From Methylocapsa sp. S129 (lineage in GTDB: Bacteria; Pseudomonadota; Alphaproteobacteria; Rhizobiales; Beijerinckiaceae), in the NCBI RefSeq assembly GCF_009765995.1, contig NZ_LMUI01000016.1, positions 186,001-250,000 on the forward strand: a DNA stretch of 64,000 nucleotides, in the 5' to 3' direction. The notes under the pieces are model-generated. The model ran no database searches. It was not told the DNA's origin and saw only the letters and a list, made by a program, of their open reading frames with translations. Below are positions 49,347 through 58,960 of the stretch, in pieces; position 1 is the first letter of the stretch, and each line of letters starts with the position of its first letter. The position numbers and the translations under genes were made by a program.

Positions 49347-50885
49347 ATGGTCGCGCGCGTATCGACGGTGGCTTTTGAGGGCGTCGAGGCGCGCCCGATC
49401 GACGTTCAGGTGCAGATCGCGAGCGGCAATGTCCTGTTCATGATCGTCGGCCTCGGCGACAAGGCGGTCGCCGAATCGCGCGAGCGGGTGCGCGCGGCGC
49501 TGATCGCCTCGGGTCTCGCCTTGCCCGCCAGGCGCATCACCGTCAATCTTGCGCCCGCCGATATGCCCAAGGAAGGCAGTCATTACGATCTGCCGATCGC
49601 GCTTGGGGTGATGGCGGCGATCGGCGCGATCCCGCCCGATGCGCTGCAGGGCTATACGGTGATCGGCGAATTGGCGCTCGACGGAGCGATCAGCGCGGTC
49701 GCTGGCGTTTTGCCGGCGGCGATCGCCGCCAATGCGCGAGGGCAGGGCCTTATCTGTCCGGCCGCCTGCGGCCCTGAGGCGGCGTGGGCCTCCGCCGATC
49801 TCGATATATTGGCGCCGCGCTCGCTCATCCAATTGGCCAATCATTTCAAGGGAACGCAAGTTTTGAGCCGGCCGGAGCCCGCCATGCGCGCCGCCGGCGG
49901 GCCTCTGCCTGACATGCGCGATATCAGGGGCCAGGAAAGCGCCAAGCGCGCCCTCGAAGTCGCGGCGGCGGGCGGCCACAATCTCTTGATGAGTGGTTCG
50001 CCGGGGGCCGGCAAGTCGATGCTGGCGCAACGATTGCCTTCGATTCTGCCTCGCCTGACCCCACGCGAATTGCTGGAAGTCTCGATGATCCATTCGGTCG
50101 CCGGCCATTTGGCGGGCGGCGCGCTGACGGACCGGCGCCCGTTTCGCGCGCCTCATCATTCCGCGTCGATGGCCGCGCTGGTCGGCGGCGGCATTCACGC
50201 CAAGCCCGGCGAGATTTCGCTTGCCCATCAAGGCGTGCTTTTTCTCGACGAATTGCCCGAATTCCAGCCGCAGGCGCTGGACAGCCTGCGCCAGCCGATC
50301 GAGAGCGGGGAAGTCGCGATCGCCAGGGCTAATCATCGCATCGTTTATCCCGCGCGCTTTCAGCTTGTCGCGGCGATGAACCCGTGCCGCTGCGGTCACG
50401 CCAGCGAGCCGGGCTATGCCTGCAGCAGGGCGCCCAATATTCGCTGCATGGCGCAATATCAGGGGCGTTTGTCGGGCCCGCTGCTCGACCGGTTCGATTT
50501 GACGATCGACGTGCCGCCCGTGACGGCCGCCGATCTTCTGCTGCCGGCGCCGAAAGAGGGGTCTGCCGAAGTGGCGGCGCGAGTCGCGGCGGCGCGTGAA
50601 ATCCAGATTGAACGATATCGGGCGCTGGGTCTCGACGGAATCGGTTGCAACGCCGCGGCGCCCGCCGGAATCGTTGAGCAGGTCGCCGAGCCCGACGGCT
50701 CCGCGATGGCTTTGCTGCGCGACGCGGCCGAACGTATGCGAATTTCCGCGCGCGGCTATCATCGCGTGCTGAAGCTGGCGCGAACGCTCAGCGATCTCGA
50801 TGGCGGCGGCCCTGTGCGCCGCCCGCATCTGGCCGAAGCTTTGTCTTATCGCGGCGCCCAGGACAGAGCGGCGGCGGCCGCGTGA
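49347..50885 (+). CDS. YifB family Mg-chelatase-like AAA+ ATPase (ComM-like)
   Basis: A 512-residue ATPase. The ATG at 49347 gives the family start MVARVSTVAFEGVEARPIDV. The N-terminal Lon-like chelatase subdomain (VGLGDKAVAESRERVRAAL) precedes the AAA+ core with Walker A GSPGAGKSM, RPFRAPHHSASMAALVGG, Walker B VLFLDELPEF and the Cys-rich loop NPCRCGHASEPGYAC. In naturally competent bacteria ComM is a branch-migration helicase for incoming DNA. Whether this organism is competent cannot be told from the window. No antisense or operon partner. Confidence 0.95.
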   Translation: MVARVSTVAFEGVEARPIDVQVQIASGNVLFMIVGLGDKAVAESRERVRAALIASGLALPARRITVNLAPADMPKEGSHYDLPIALGVMAAIGAIPPDALQGYTVIGELALDGAISAVAGVLPAAIAANARGQGLICPAACGPEAAWASADLDILAPRSLIQLANHFKGTQVLSRPEPAMRAAGGPLPDMRDIRGQESAKRALEVAAAGGHNLLMSGSPGAGKSMLAQRLPSILPRLTPRELLEVSMIHSVAGHLAGGALTDRRPFRAPHHSASMAALVGGGIHAKPGEISLAHQGVLFLDELPEFQPQALDSLRQPIESGEVAIARANHRIVYPARFQLVAAMNPCRCGHASEPGYACSRAPNIRCMAQYQGRLSGPLLDRFDLTIDVPPVTAADLLLPAPKEGSAEVAARVAAAREIQIERYRALGLDGIGCNAAAPAGIVEQVAEPDGSAMALLRDAAERMRISARGYHRVLKLARTLSDLDGGGPVRRPHLAEALSYRGAQDRAAAAA

Positions 50886-51042
50886 GCTGGCGCCTGTAGC
50901 CGGCCCAATCGGGAGCCCCGATAGGCCAAGCCTGCCGCAACGTTAGTTGACCCTCGACTGCCCGGTCTCGCACTTCGCGCAAATCTGGCCTTTATCGCAA
51001 CGGTTTCTCAATGGGGCTCTGCCAATCTCCTGGCGCGCGACA

Positions 51043-52899
51043 ATGGGGTTTGCGGAAGGACGAACGCTGGTCATGGACGCAAATGGCATTTTGACGCTGC
51101 TCTCGGGCCACCTCTTGTTGATTGAGGCGGCGCCCTGTCTCGTACTGGCTTTGGGATTGGCGCTTGGCCTCGCCCGCTTGCACCGGCTCGCAGTGGCGCG
51201 GGCGACAGGCGCTGAAGCGGCGAACGAAACGCTGCGCGACGAGCTGTGGCGCCTGAAAGAGGGCGTTGCGGCGCGCGAACGGGCCGAGGCGGCCAGCGAG
51301 GCCAAATCCCGTTTTCTCGCGACGATGAGTCATGAGATCCGCACGCCGCTCAGCGGCATTCTGGGCATGGCCGATTTGTTGCGCGAGGCCCGTTTGGATG
51401 CGGAAAACGCCAGCTATGTCGAGGCCATTCGCAGCTCCGGCTCCGCGCTCGTCAGCCTGATCGATCAGATCCTGGATTTCTCGAAAATCGAAGCCGGCCG
51501 CCTCAATCTGGTTTGTGAATCCTTCGATCTGCACCGGCTGGTCGAGGGAATCGTCGAACTTATGGCGCCGCGCGCGCAGAGCAAAGGACTGGAAATCGCC
51601 GTCTCCATCGCCACCAATGTGCCGCTCCGTGTTATGGGCGACGGCCTGCGGCTGCGTCAGGTGCTGACCAATCTGGCGGGCAACGCCGTGAAGTTCACCA
51701 ATAGCGGCGGCATCGGAGTCAGCGTCGAGCGGCTGGACGACCGGCGCTTATTGTTCAAGGTGGTCGATACGGGGCCCGGCGTCGCCCCCGACCGGCGCGC
51801 CACGATATTTGAAGATTTCGAGCAGGGCGACGGCTCGAATGCGCGCCATTACGAGGGTGCCGGACTTGGCCTCGCTATATCGAAGCGCATCGTTTCATTG
51901 ATGGGGGGCGATCTTACATTGGCCGACAACGCCGGCGACGGCGCATGCTTTTCTTTCGCCATTTCACTGCCCGAGGATTTAGCGGCGCGGCCGACGGTCG
52001 CTAGCGACCCGGCATCTCCTAGACTTATCGGCCGGCGCGCGCTGATCATCGCGCATTCGCCATTTGAAGCCCCGGCCATGGCCGCGCGCCTGAGCGAGGC
52101 GGGCGCGGCGGTCAGCCGGGCCGAAGGGCTGGAGGAGGGGTTGCGGGCGCTCAGCTTGGGGCCGCAGCCCGACGTCGTCATCGTCGATTGCGCGCTGGGC
52201 GTAGAGGCGACCAACCGCCTGGCGCTCGCGGCGCGCGCGGCCGGAGCGCCCAGGAGCCTTGTCCTGTTTTCGCCGTTTGAGCGGCGCGCTTTCGGGCAGA
52301 CCTCGCTCCAGGGGTTCGATGGCTGGCTCGTCAAACCGGTTCGCGCGCGCTCTCTTTTCGAGCGCCTCGCCGGCGAATTTCCAACGTCCCCGGCGCCAGT
52401 CGCGCCGCGCGCGCCGATTGCGGCGAACCGACGCCTGGCGCGCGCGCTTCTCGCAGAAGACAATGAAATCAACGCGACAATCGCTCAAAAGGCCCTGCGA
52501 AGGCTGGGCTTTGACGTCGTGCGCGCGCATGACGGTCGAGAAGCGGCGACGCTTGGCGAGGCGGCGGCGCGTGGCGAGTCGCCCAGATTCGAGATCATCT
52601 TGATGGACATCAAAATGCCGGGCCTCGACGGTTTTGAAGCCTCGCGCGGCATCCGCGGCGTCGAGCGGGAAACGGGCGCGCGGCCGATGCCGATCATCGC
52701 GCTGACCGCCAATGCGATGGAGGAAGACCGGCGCGCGTGCCTCAGCGCCGGCATTGACGACTTCCTGACCAAACCCGTCGATCTCGCGCGTCTTGCGGAG
52801 GCCATCGACGGCGCCCGGCGCAAGAACGCGCCGAATCAGGGGGTTAGGAATCACGCCCCCAACGAACAATCGGCCGGCAATCAATCCGCATTGTCATAA
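51043..52899 (+). CDS. Hybrid sensor histidine kinase with one degenerate and one intact receiver
   Basis: A 618-residue signalling protein. After one membrane helix ([17 protein letters not shown]) and a coiled coil comes a dimerisation domain with [18 protein letters not shown] (phospho-His). The ATPase domain follows ([30 protein letters not shown]). A first receiver-like domain (about residues 340-450) keeps the VIVDCALG aspartate and a lysine in LVKPVRAR but lacks the acidic pair (RALIIAHSP). The second is intact ([40 protein letters not shown]). BarA/LuxQ-like architecture without HPt. The start is ATG 51043, or 51073. Confidence 0.94.
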   Translation: MGFAEGRTLVMDANGILTLLSGHLLLIEAAPCLVLALGLALGLARLHRLAVARATGAEAANETLRDELWRLKEGVAARERAEAASEAKSRFLATMSHEIRTPLSGILGMADLLREARLDAENASYVEAIRSSGSALVSLIDQILDFSKIEAGRLNLVCESFDLHRLVEGIVELMAPRAQSKGLEIAVSIATNVPLRVMGDGLRLRQVLTNLAGNAVKFTNSGGIGVSVERLDDRRLLFKVVDTGPGVAPDRRATIFEDFEQGDGSNARHYEGAGLGLAISKRIVSLMGGDLTLADNAGDGACFSFAISLPEDLAARPTVASDPASPRLIGRRALIIAHSPFEAPAMAARLSEAGAAVSRAEGLEEGLRALSLGPQPDVVIVDCALGVEATNRLALAARAAGAPRSLVLFSPFERRAFGQTSLQGFDGWLVKPVRARSLFERLAGEFPTSPAPVAPRAPIAANRRLARALLAEDNEINATIAQKALRRLGFDVVRAHDGREAATLGEAAARGESPRFEIILMDIKMPGLDGFEASRGIRGVERETGARPMPIIALTANAMEEDRRACLSAGIDDFLTKPVDLARLAEAIDGARRKNAPNQGVRNHAPNEQSAGNQSALS

Positions 52900-52956
52900 T
52901 TGATTGGGATGGAGATGCTCTGACATTCGCTTGATCAGCGAATCGGAGGGCATTCG

Positions 52957-53856
52957 ATGACATTGCGAGCGATTGAAGGTTCGGGCGTCGTCGCCAGACG
53001 AGCGTTTGCCCGCGTTGGGCGCCGCGTTCGCGATCTGCGAGGCCTCGGGCCCAGTCTTGGCGCGATCGGCTCGCTGGAGCTTCGTCTGGCGACGACGAAG
53101 AAGGAAATCCGCAAGGCGCAGAAACTGCGCTATCGCGTTTTCTTTGAGGAGGGCGGGGCGACGCCCGATCAGACCGCGCGTCTGATTCGCCGCGACATAT
53201 GCGCTTTCGATCGGGTTTGCGATCATCTGATCGTGCTTGATCATGCGACGGCGTTGCGTCGCAGCGCCCCCAAGGTCGTCGGCGCCTACCGGCTTTTGCG
53301 TCAGGATGTCGCGGAAGCGAATTTTGGCTTCTATAGCGCCGGCGAATTCGACATCGCGCCGCTCATCGCGCGCCATCGCGGCAAGCGCTTTCTCGAGCTT
53401 GGCCGGTCCTGCGTCGCCAAGGGCTATCGCGGCAAGCCGACGCTGGAGCTCTTGTGGCGCGGCATTTGGGCCTATGTCCAGCACCACCGCATCGACGCGA
53501 TGTTCGGCTGCGCGAGCTTGGAGGGCGCCCGGCCCGCCGATCACGCTCTGGCGTTGAGCTACCTCAACCGCAACGCGTCGGCGGATGCGGAATGGAGCGC
53601 CGAGGCCGCCAATGGCCGCGGCGTCGATATGGCGTTCTTGCCAGCCGGCGCGATCGATGCGCGCGCGGCCATTCACGCGCTGCCGCCGCTGATCAAAGGC
53701 TATTGGCGCGTTGGCGCGAAATTTGGCGCGCAAGCGGTCGTCGATCCGAAATTCGGCACGACCGACGTGTTCGTCATCATGCCGATTGCAGAAATCGAGG
53801 AACGCTACATCCGCTATTTTGCGCCGCGAAATGAGGCTGCCCCCCTTGCGGCGTGA
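52957..53856 (+). CDS. OlsB-like L-ornithine N-alpha-acyltransferase (GNAT fold)
   Basis: A 299-residue acyl-ACP-dependent acyltransferase that, in the family, starts ornithine-lipid synthesis by acylating ornithine. Hallmarks are [20 protein letters not shown] then VFFEEGG, FELGRSCV-type segment [20 protein letters not shown], and [20 protein letters not shown] with TTDVFVIMP. It matches OlsB and hemolysin-like acyltransferases. No olsA is adjacent. Ornithine lipids replace phospholipids under phosphate limitation, and no pho box was identified upstream. It follows the hybrid kinase by 57 bp. Confidence 0.92.
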   Translation: MTLRAIEGSGVVARRAFARVGRRVRDLRGLGPSLGAIGSLELRLATTKKEIRKAQKLRYRVFFEEGGATPDQTARLIRRDICAFDRVCDHLIVLDHATALRRSAPKVVGAYRLLRQDVAEANFGFYSAGEFDIAPLIARHRGKRFLELGRSCVAKGYRGKPTLELLWRGIWAYVQHHRIDAMFGCASLEGARPADHALALSYLNRNASADAEWSAEAANGRGVDMAFLPAGAIDARAAIHALPPLIKGYWRVGAKFGAQAVVDPKFGTTDVFVIMPIAEIEERYIRYFAPRNEAAPLAA

Positions 53857-53990
53857 CGCTCCGGTAGCGCCTCAGCGGGAACAGACGCGTGCGCCACGGC
53901 CCGGTCTTCGAACCGCATTTGAGAAAACGTAATTCCCCTTTGCGCGAAAATGCGATATTCAGCCCTCGTCGTCCATTGCGGCGCCATCGC

Positions 53991-54067
<77 letters not shown>

Positions 54068-54154
54068 AAATTTTAATTGAAATCAAGGGTTTGAAATTGG
54101 TTGTCGCCGCGATGAGCGTCCACATCTTGTCATGATGTCGACGCGTCGGTTTGG

Positions 54155-54754
54155 TTACGGCTTGCTCCGTCCTTTGTCCTTGGCGGAAGCGCTTTTCGTC
54201 CGGTCGGGGACAACTACGACGAAAGCCCTGGCTGGATCGCCGTCCATTGCGACGCCGTGATGTTCGATATTGGCCTGGAAGTGGATGCAATCCCCTGGGC
54301 CGAGGATGATTTCGGCTCCTCCATATTCGAACTTCATCCGGCCTTCGAGCATCACGATGATCTCTTCGCCGGAATGTTTAAATTGCGGCGGCTCCTGCTC
54401 GTGACCAAGAACCGGCAGCGTCAAGAAAAACGCCTCGGCGCGTGGATTGAGCATGCGTCGCGAAGCCAATTCATAGGTGTAGCCGAGTTCGGTTCCATTC
54501 CGGTTGATTGGCGCGCGTTCGTCAGCCCGGACAATTGACAGCGATGTTCGCTCGCCCTGCGTTATGAAAATGTCGGAGACCCCGATCCCATAGACATCCG
54601 CGAGTCGACTGACGACTGCTATCGAGGGGACAGCGCTGCCGAGCTCGACCTTGGACAAATAGCCCTTTGTGACGTCAGCCCTTTTCGCCGCAAGGGAAAG
54701 CGTGAGGCCGGCTGTTTCGCGGAGCCGTCTGAGGGTTGCTCCCAGCTCAATCAT
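54155..54754 (-). CDS. XRE family regulator with C-terminal cupin domain
   Basis: A 199-residue transcription factor. The N-terminal HTH (residues 1-62) reads [20 protein letters not shown] with [20 protein letters not shown]. The C-terminal cupin sensor contains [20 protein letters not shown] and [13 protein letters not shown], giving metal- or ligand-binding histidines. Proteins of this layout control import and breakdown of small molecules and bind pathway metabolites. It faces away from the acyl-CoA ligase/ABC transporter/propeller operon across a 452-bp region with a strong dyad (54949-54966), so it is the likely regulator of that operon. Confidence 0.94.
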   Translation of the reverse strand: MIELGATLRRLRETAGLTLSLAAKRADVTKGYLSKVELGSAVPSIAVVSRLADVYGIGVSDIFITQGERTSLSIVRADERAPINRNGTELGYTYELASRRMLNPRAEAFFLTLPVLGHEQEPPQFKHSGEEIIVMLEGRMKFEYGGAEIILGPGDCIHFQANIEHHGVAMDGDPARAFVVVVPDRTKSASAKDKGRSKP

Positions 54755-54948
54755 CGCCGCGCCATCGGCAAAACATCGTTACGCGCCCGAAATACGCTCA
54801 CGGTGAGCCTCCTTCCCCATCCCCGAAATCCCGGCCGAAACCTGCGACGACGGCCCTGTGAGGCGACGTTTCGCGCTCTTGGCATGGCGTCCTGAGGCCA
54901 ACAGCCAACCCCGACGGCATTTCCGGCACATTCGCATAGTTGCTGTTG

Positions 54949-54966
54949 ACAAGAAAGTATTCTTGT
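54949..54966. promoter_or_regulatory. Dyad operator candidate for the XRE-cupin regulator
   Basis: ACAAGAA-AGTA-TTCTTGT is a perfect 7-bp inverted repeat with a 4-bp spacer. A TTGACA hexamer (54946-54951) overlaps its left arm, which is a good -35 box reading towards the ligase operon, so a bound repressor would block RNA polymerase. This is the only strong dyad in the intergenic region. Confidence 0.7.
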
Positions 54967-55030
54967 AGGAAACATTCATGAAACATATCGATCGGATCAA
55001 CCGTTCGTCGGCCTCAGGGAGAGATCATTC

Positions 55031-55165
55031 ATGATTATCCGCCATTCGTTTGCGATCCCCGTCATCACCGACGGTGCCCGCTCCGAGATTGGGGAAAATC
55101 GTCGTCCGCCCGCTCTTTGTCTCGGCTGGATCGGAGCCGGTCTCGCCCCTCTCAAATCGATCTGA
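55031..55165 (+). CDS. Short reading frame in the operon leader (44 residues)
   Basis: An ATG at 55031 preceded by a strong AGGGAGAG box opens a frame starting MIIRHSFAIPVITDGARSEI and ending with TGA at 55163-55165. The product has no signal peptide or known motif. It could be a leader peptide that couples translation to the ligase gene (42 bp away), or the start of a deleted gene that kept its ribosome-binding site. I do not recognise it. Confidence 0.35.
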   Translation: MIIRHSFAIPVITDGARSEIGENRRPPALCLGWIGAGLAPLKSI

Positions 55166-55206
55166 GCGGTAGGCTTGTGCGAGCAGACTTTCGATCAGCG
55201 GATCCA

Positions 55207-56760
55207 GTGAGCTTGATCAACGCAGCGGCTACTCAAGGACCTACGGTATGGTCCCTGTTCGCCGACGCGACACTGGTCCATCGCGACGCGTATGCCGTCG
55301 AGGACAAGCGCGTCCGCCTGACCTATCGCGCGTTCCGCGAGCGGGTCGAAAGGCTTGCAGGCGCGCTCCTCGCGCGGGGCGCTCGGCACGGCGACCGCGT
55401 CGCAATCCTTTCGGAGAACCGTTGCGAATATCTGGAAGTTCAATTGGCTTGCGCGAAGCTTGGCCTTATCGCCGCTTGCCCGAACTGGCGTCAGACCGGC
55501 GAGGAATTGGCGCGCTGCATCGCTCTCGTCTCGCCCATCCTGATCTTTGCGTCGCCGCGGTTCGAAGCCACGCTCGAAGATGTCGACCAAAGCACTCTAG
55601 ACAGACTCGTCTTTGAGGACAGTTATGAAAAGGCTCTTGCGGACGCCCCCGGCCTCTCCGACAGCCCCGTCGGTCTGGTGGCGCCGGAAGACGGATTGCT
55701 CATCCTCTATACGAGTGGGACGACCGGCTCCGCCAAGGGAGCGCTCATCAGTCATCGGGCCATGATCGCTCGCGCAATGACGATGATGGCCGACTGGTCC
55801 ATCGACGCCAGCAGGGGTTTCATCGCCTGGGCGCCCTTGTTCCACATGGCGTCAGCCGACCCTTCGCTTTCGACCCTGTGCCAGGGAGCCAAGGTCACCA
55901 TCATCGACGGCTTCGACGCCGAGGCGATCGCGGCGACCCTGGCGCGGGAGTCGGTCGGCTGGTTCGTCTTGATGCCGGGGATGATCGAGCGGATGTCCGA
56001 GGCGCTGCGGCGCCTGGGGACTGCGGCCAAAGGCGTCGCCGCCGCCGGCTGCATGGCGAACCTGATTCCCGGCCATCAGATTGCAGAGATCACGCGTCTG
56101 GTCGGGGCGCCTTTTCTTAATAGTTTCGGCTCGACCGAAACTGGAATTGCACCGGCCAGCCGGTCGAAGATTCCGATCGGCGTCGTCTTGCCGCCGCAGC
56201 CCAAGCTGCAAAGCTCCTTCTGCCAGATCCGGCTGGTGAACGATGAGGATGAAGAGGTGGCGGTCGGCGAAGTTGGCGAGATGAGCCTGCGCTCTCCAAC
56301 TTTGTTCAGCGGCTACTGGAATGCTCCGGAGGTTAATGCGCGCGAATTTCGCGGCGGTTGGTTCCACATGGGCGACGATTTCGTCCGCAACCCAGACGGC
56401 ACGCTCGATTTCGTCGATCGACGCAAATACCTCATAAAATCGGGCGGAGAGAACATCTATCCGGCGGAGATCGAGCGGATATTGCTTGCCTCGGACCGCG
56501 TCTCGGAAGCCGTTGTCGTCCGCAAGCGCGATGAGAAATGGGGCGAGATTCCGGTCCTGCTGATTGTGGCGCGCGATCCGACGCTCCGCGGCGCCGACGT
56601 CATGGACCTCCTGAACGGGCGGATCGCCCGCTTCAAGCTGCCCAAAGACGTCCTCTTTATCGCCGACGAGGAATTGTCGAGGAACGCCACCGGCAAAATC
56701 CGGCGCGATCTTCTTGAGCGACGAGTCGCCGACCGAGACTTCGGGGGGACAAAGCCGTGA
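55207..56760 (+). CDS. AMP-forming acyl-CoA ligase (class I adenylate-forming enzyme)
   Basis: Activates a carboxylic acid to its CoA thioester by way of an acyl-adenylate. Of about 517 residues from the GTG at 55207; a TTG at 55117 would add 30 residues. Motifs: A3 LLILYTSGTTGSAKGALISH, A5 FLNSFGSTETGIAP, A7 GGWFHMGDDFVRNPDG, A8 DRRKYLIKSGGENIYPAEIE and A10 RNATGKIRRDLLE with the catalytic lysine. It is the first large gene of the operon; the permease gene starts inside its stop codon (GTGA overlap). The substrate is likely the acid taken up or made by the transporter and propeller proteins. Acid identity is unknown. Confidence 0.95.
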   Translation: MSLINAAATQGPTVWSLFADATLVHRDAYAVEDKRVRLTYRAFRERVERLAGALLARGARHGDRVAILSENRCEYLEVQLACAKLGLIAACPNWRQTGEELARCIALVSPILIFASPRFEATLEDVDQSTLDRLVFEDSYEKALADAPGLSDSPVGLVAPEDGLLILYTSGTTGSAKGALISHRAMIARAMTMMADWSIDASRGFIAWAPLFHMASADPSLSTLCQGAKVTIIDGFDAEAIAATLARESVGWFVLMPGMIERMSEALRRLGTAAKGVAAAGCMANLIPGHQIAEITRLVGAPFLNSFGSTETGIAPASRSKIPIGVVLPPQPKLQSSFCQIRLVNDEDEEVAVGEVGEMSLRSPTLFSGYWNAPEVNAREFRGGWFHMGDDFVRNPDGTLDFVDRRKYLIKSGGENIYPAEIERILLASDRVSEAVVVRKRDEKWGEIPVLLIVARDPTLRGADVMDLLNGRIARFKLPKDVLFIADEELSRNATGKIRRDLLERRVADRDFGGTKP

Positions 56761-57758
56761 GTCTGTTCGCCGCCTCTGGGAAGCCGGCCTGGCGCTATGT
56801 CCAGCAGGAGAACATTGTGATCGCCATCACGGCGATCGTCTTTCTCGGCTTCTCCGTGACGTTGAATAATTTCCTCACGACCTCGAATGTATTGTCGCTG
56901 ATCCAGAACGTTGCGATTCTGGGCATCCTCGGTCTCGCTATGGCCCAGGCGATCATCGGCCGCGGCATCGATTTGTCGATCGTCGCCAATATGGCTGTTT
57001 CGGTTGCTGCGACCCTTCAATTGGCCAATGGCGGAATGCCGATCGCGCTCGCGATCGCCCTGGGGCTGGCGCTCGCTCTTGTCATCGGCCTGATCAACGG
57101 CATGCTGATCGCCTATGTCGAGATACCGGCAATCTTCGCAACGCTCGCTATGGGGACGGCGGCCTATGGCTTCGTTCGCGCTGCGTTGCTCAACGACAAC
57201 CTCATTTACTTGAAGGCTGGCGGGGACGGCTGGTTCAAATGGATTGGGAGCGGCCAGATCGTCGGCATCCCGAGCTCCGTCGTGCTTTTCGGGATCGTCG
57301 CGGCGCTGATGCATGTCTTCCTGCACCATTCGCTGCCCGGCCGTTTCATCTACGCCATGGGCGACAATCCGTTGGCGGCGCGCACGACCGGCGTGCCGGT
57401 CCGTCCGACGATCGTCCTGCAATATGTACTGTCCGCTGGCGTGGCGTTCCTCGCCGGCATTGTCATGGCGACCTCGGTCGACAGCATGGAGACGCGCATT
57501 GCGCGCTCGAACCTCGTTTACGACGTCATCCTGGTCGTAGTCATCGGCGGCATCGGACTTAGCGGCGGCAAGGGCAAGATTCGCAGCGTGCTTGTGGGCA
57601 CGCTGCTGATCGGGACGCTTCTAAACGGCATGACCATCATGGATGTCCAATACACGCTGCAAAGCATCATCAAGAGCCTCATTCTGCTCGTCGCGATCAT
57701 CGTGGATTCCCTCGTCAATCCGCGCGACGAACAGACATCTCAGCAAGGCGACATCTAG
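56757..57758 (+). CDS. Ribose/autoinducer-type ABC transporter permease (first of two)
   Basis: A 333-residue inner-membrane subunit of the RbsC/LsrC class with about nine or ten helices. Typical segments are IIGRGIDLSIVANMAVSVAA, GLINGMLIAYVEIPAIFATL and the late GKGKIRSVLVGTLLIGTLLN. It begins at a GTG overlapping the ligase stop (GTGA). A second, larger permease is encoded downstream (58961), so the pore is probably a heterodimer. Confidence 0.95.
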   Translation: MSLFAASGKPAWRYVQQENIVIAITAIVFLGFSVTLNNFLTTSNVLSLIQNVAILGILGLAMAQAIIGRGIDLSIVANMAVSVAATLQLANGGMPIALAIALGLALALVIGLINGMLIAYVEIPAIFATLAMGTAAYGFVRAALLNDNLIYLKAGGDGWFKWIGSGQIVGIPSSVVLFGIVAALMHVFLHHSLPGRFIYAMGDNPLAARTTGVPVRPTIVLQYVLSAGVAFLAGIVMATSVDSMETRIARSNLVYDVILVVVIGGIGLSGGKGKIRSVLVGTLLIGTLLNGMTIMDVQYTLQSIIKSLILLVAIIVDSLVNPRDEQTSQQGDI

Positions 57759-57851
57759 ATCGCATTCAATACCCGCCTGGAAAAGGTCATCGCGGGAAAG
57801 AAGGAGGAAACGACAGTGCAAACGGCATGCAATCAACGGGAGGACTTCACG

Positions 57852-58886
57852 ATGAAATCGACATTGAAAAAGCTTGGATTCGCCTTGTTGCTCGCAGCGG
57901 CGACAGCAAGCTTCGCGTCGTTCGCGACGGCTGATGAGCCCGACGACGGCCTCGTCAAAGGCGCCAACGCCGCCTTGAAAGGCAAGAAGGTCGCCTTTGT
58001 TCCGATCGCGATGGGGTTCGATCTGACCGAAGCCTGGGCGGCGGGGCTGAAGCAGGATGCGGCGCTCTATGGTTACGAGCTCACGATCCGCGATCCAAAC
58101 TGGAGCGTTGACGCTGGCGCCCAGGCGATCACGCAGCTCATTGCCGAGAAACCCGACGTCCTCGTGATTCATCCGCCTGAAATCCAGGCCTATACGCGGC
58201 TCGTGCAGCGCGCCAATGCGGCGGGCATTCCAGTCGTGACCATGAACCTCAAATCAGGAGCCAACGGAGACGCCTTTATCGGCGCCGATTGGTACGACAT
58301 CGCCGTGAAGCAGACGAACGCCGTCGTCAAACTCTGCGGAAAGGACAGCGGAAAATCGGGCAAGATCGCGGTCATGCAGGGCGTGCTCACCAACCCCACA
58401 TCCCAATATGGCATCCAGGCCATCCAGGACGTGCTCAAAAACCATCCCGATGTGCAGATCGTCTCTAATCAGGCGGCGGACTGGGATGCGAGCAAAGCGC
58501 ACGCGATCGCAACGACCGTGCTGAAGGCGAACCCCGACCTCTGCGCCTTCATCGGCATGTGGGACAATATGGACGTCGGCGTCGCCGCGGCCATCAAGGA
58601 AGCGGGCAAGACCGGCCAAGTCTACGTCGTGAGTTCAGGCGGCGGAAACCAAGCTTCGGCCTGCGACAACATCGCCAGCGGCGCTTTCACCACTTACATC
58701 AGCTATGACGCCAAGGGGCAGGCGCGCGACCTGATGATGACGGTCAGGAGCCTCCTCGAGGTCAAACCTGAAAGCGCCGGCGTTCATACCGAAGCGCTCT
58801 ATACGCCGCTCAAAACGATAACCAAGGACACGCTCTACACCGGCGCGTGCTGGAGCCTCCCGGACGTTCAGAAATACGGGCCTTGA
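57852..58886 (+). CDS. Periplasmic sugar-type substrate-binding protein
   Basis: A 344-residue periplasmic-binding protein of the RbsB/LsrB class (Peripla_BP_4). The ATG at 57852 follows GGGAGGA. A signal peptide covers about residues 1-28 (LGFALLLAAATASFASFATA). The mature domain opens KGKKVAFVPIAMGFDLTEAW and has DPNWSVDAGAQAITQLIAEK, then PEIQAYTRLVQRANAAGIPV for the hinge. ADWDASKAHAIATTVLKANP and GAFTTYISYDAKGQARDLMM form the second lobe. Ligand unknown; sugars, autoinducers and other small polar compounds use this fold. The following permease gene starts 75 bp on. Confidence 0.95.
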   Translation: MKSTLKKLGFALLLAAATASFASFATADEPDDGLVKGANAALKGKKVAFVPIAMGFDLTEAWAAGLKQDAALYGYELTIRDPNWSVDAGAQAITQLIAEKPDVLVIHPPEIQAYTRLVQRANAAGIPVVTMNLKSGANGDAFIGADWYDIAVKQTNAVVKLCGKDSGKSGKIAVMQGVLTNPTSQYGIQAIQDVLKNHPDVQIVSNQAADWDASKAHAIATTVLKANPDLCAFIGMWDNMDVGVAAAIKEAGKTGQVYVVSSGGGNQASACDNIASGAFTTYISYDAKGQARDLMMTVRSLLEVKPESAGVHTEALYTPLKTITKDTLYTGACWSLPDVQKYGP

Positions 58887-58960
58887 GCTTGTCCACGCCG
58901 TCGGCGATCCGACCCCGGACCGCCGACGGCGCCGCGCGGCGTTCGTGGGTTTCCCCAATC

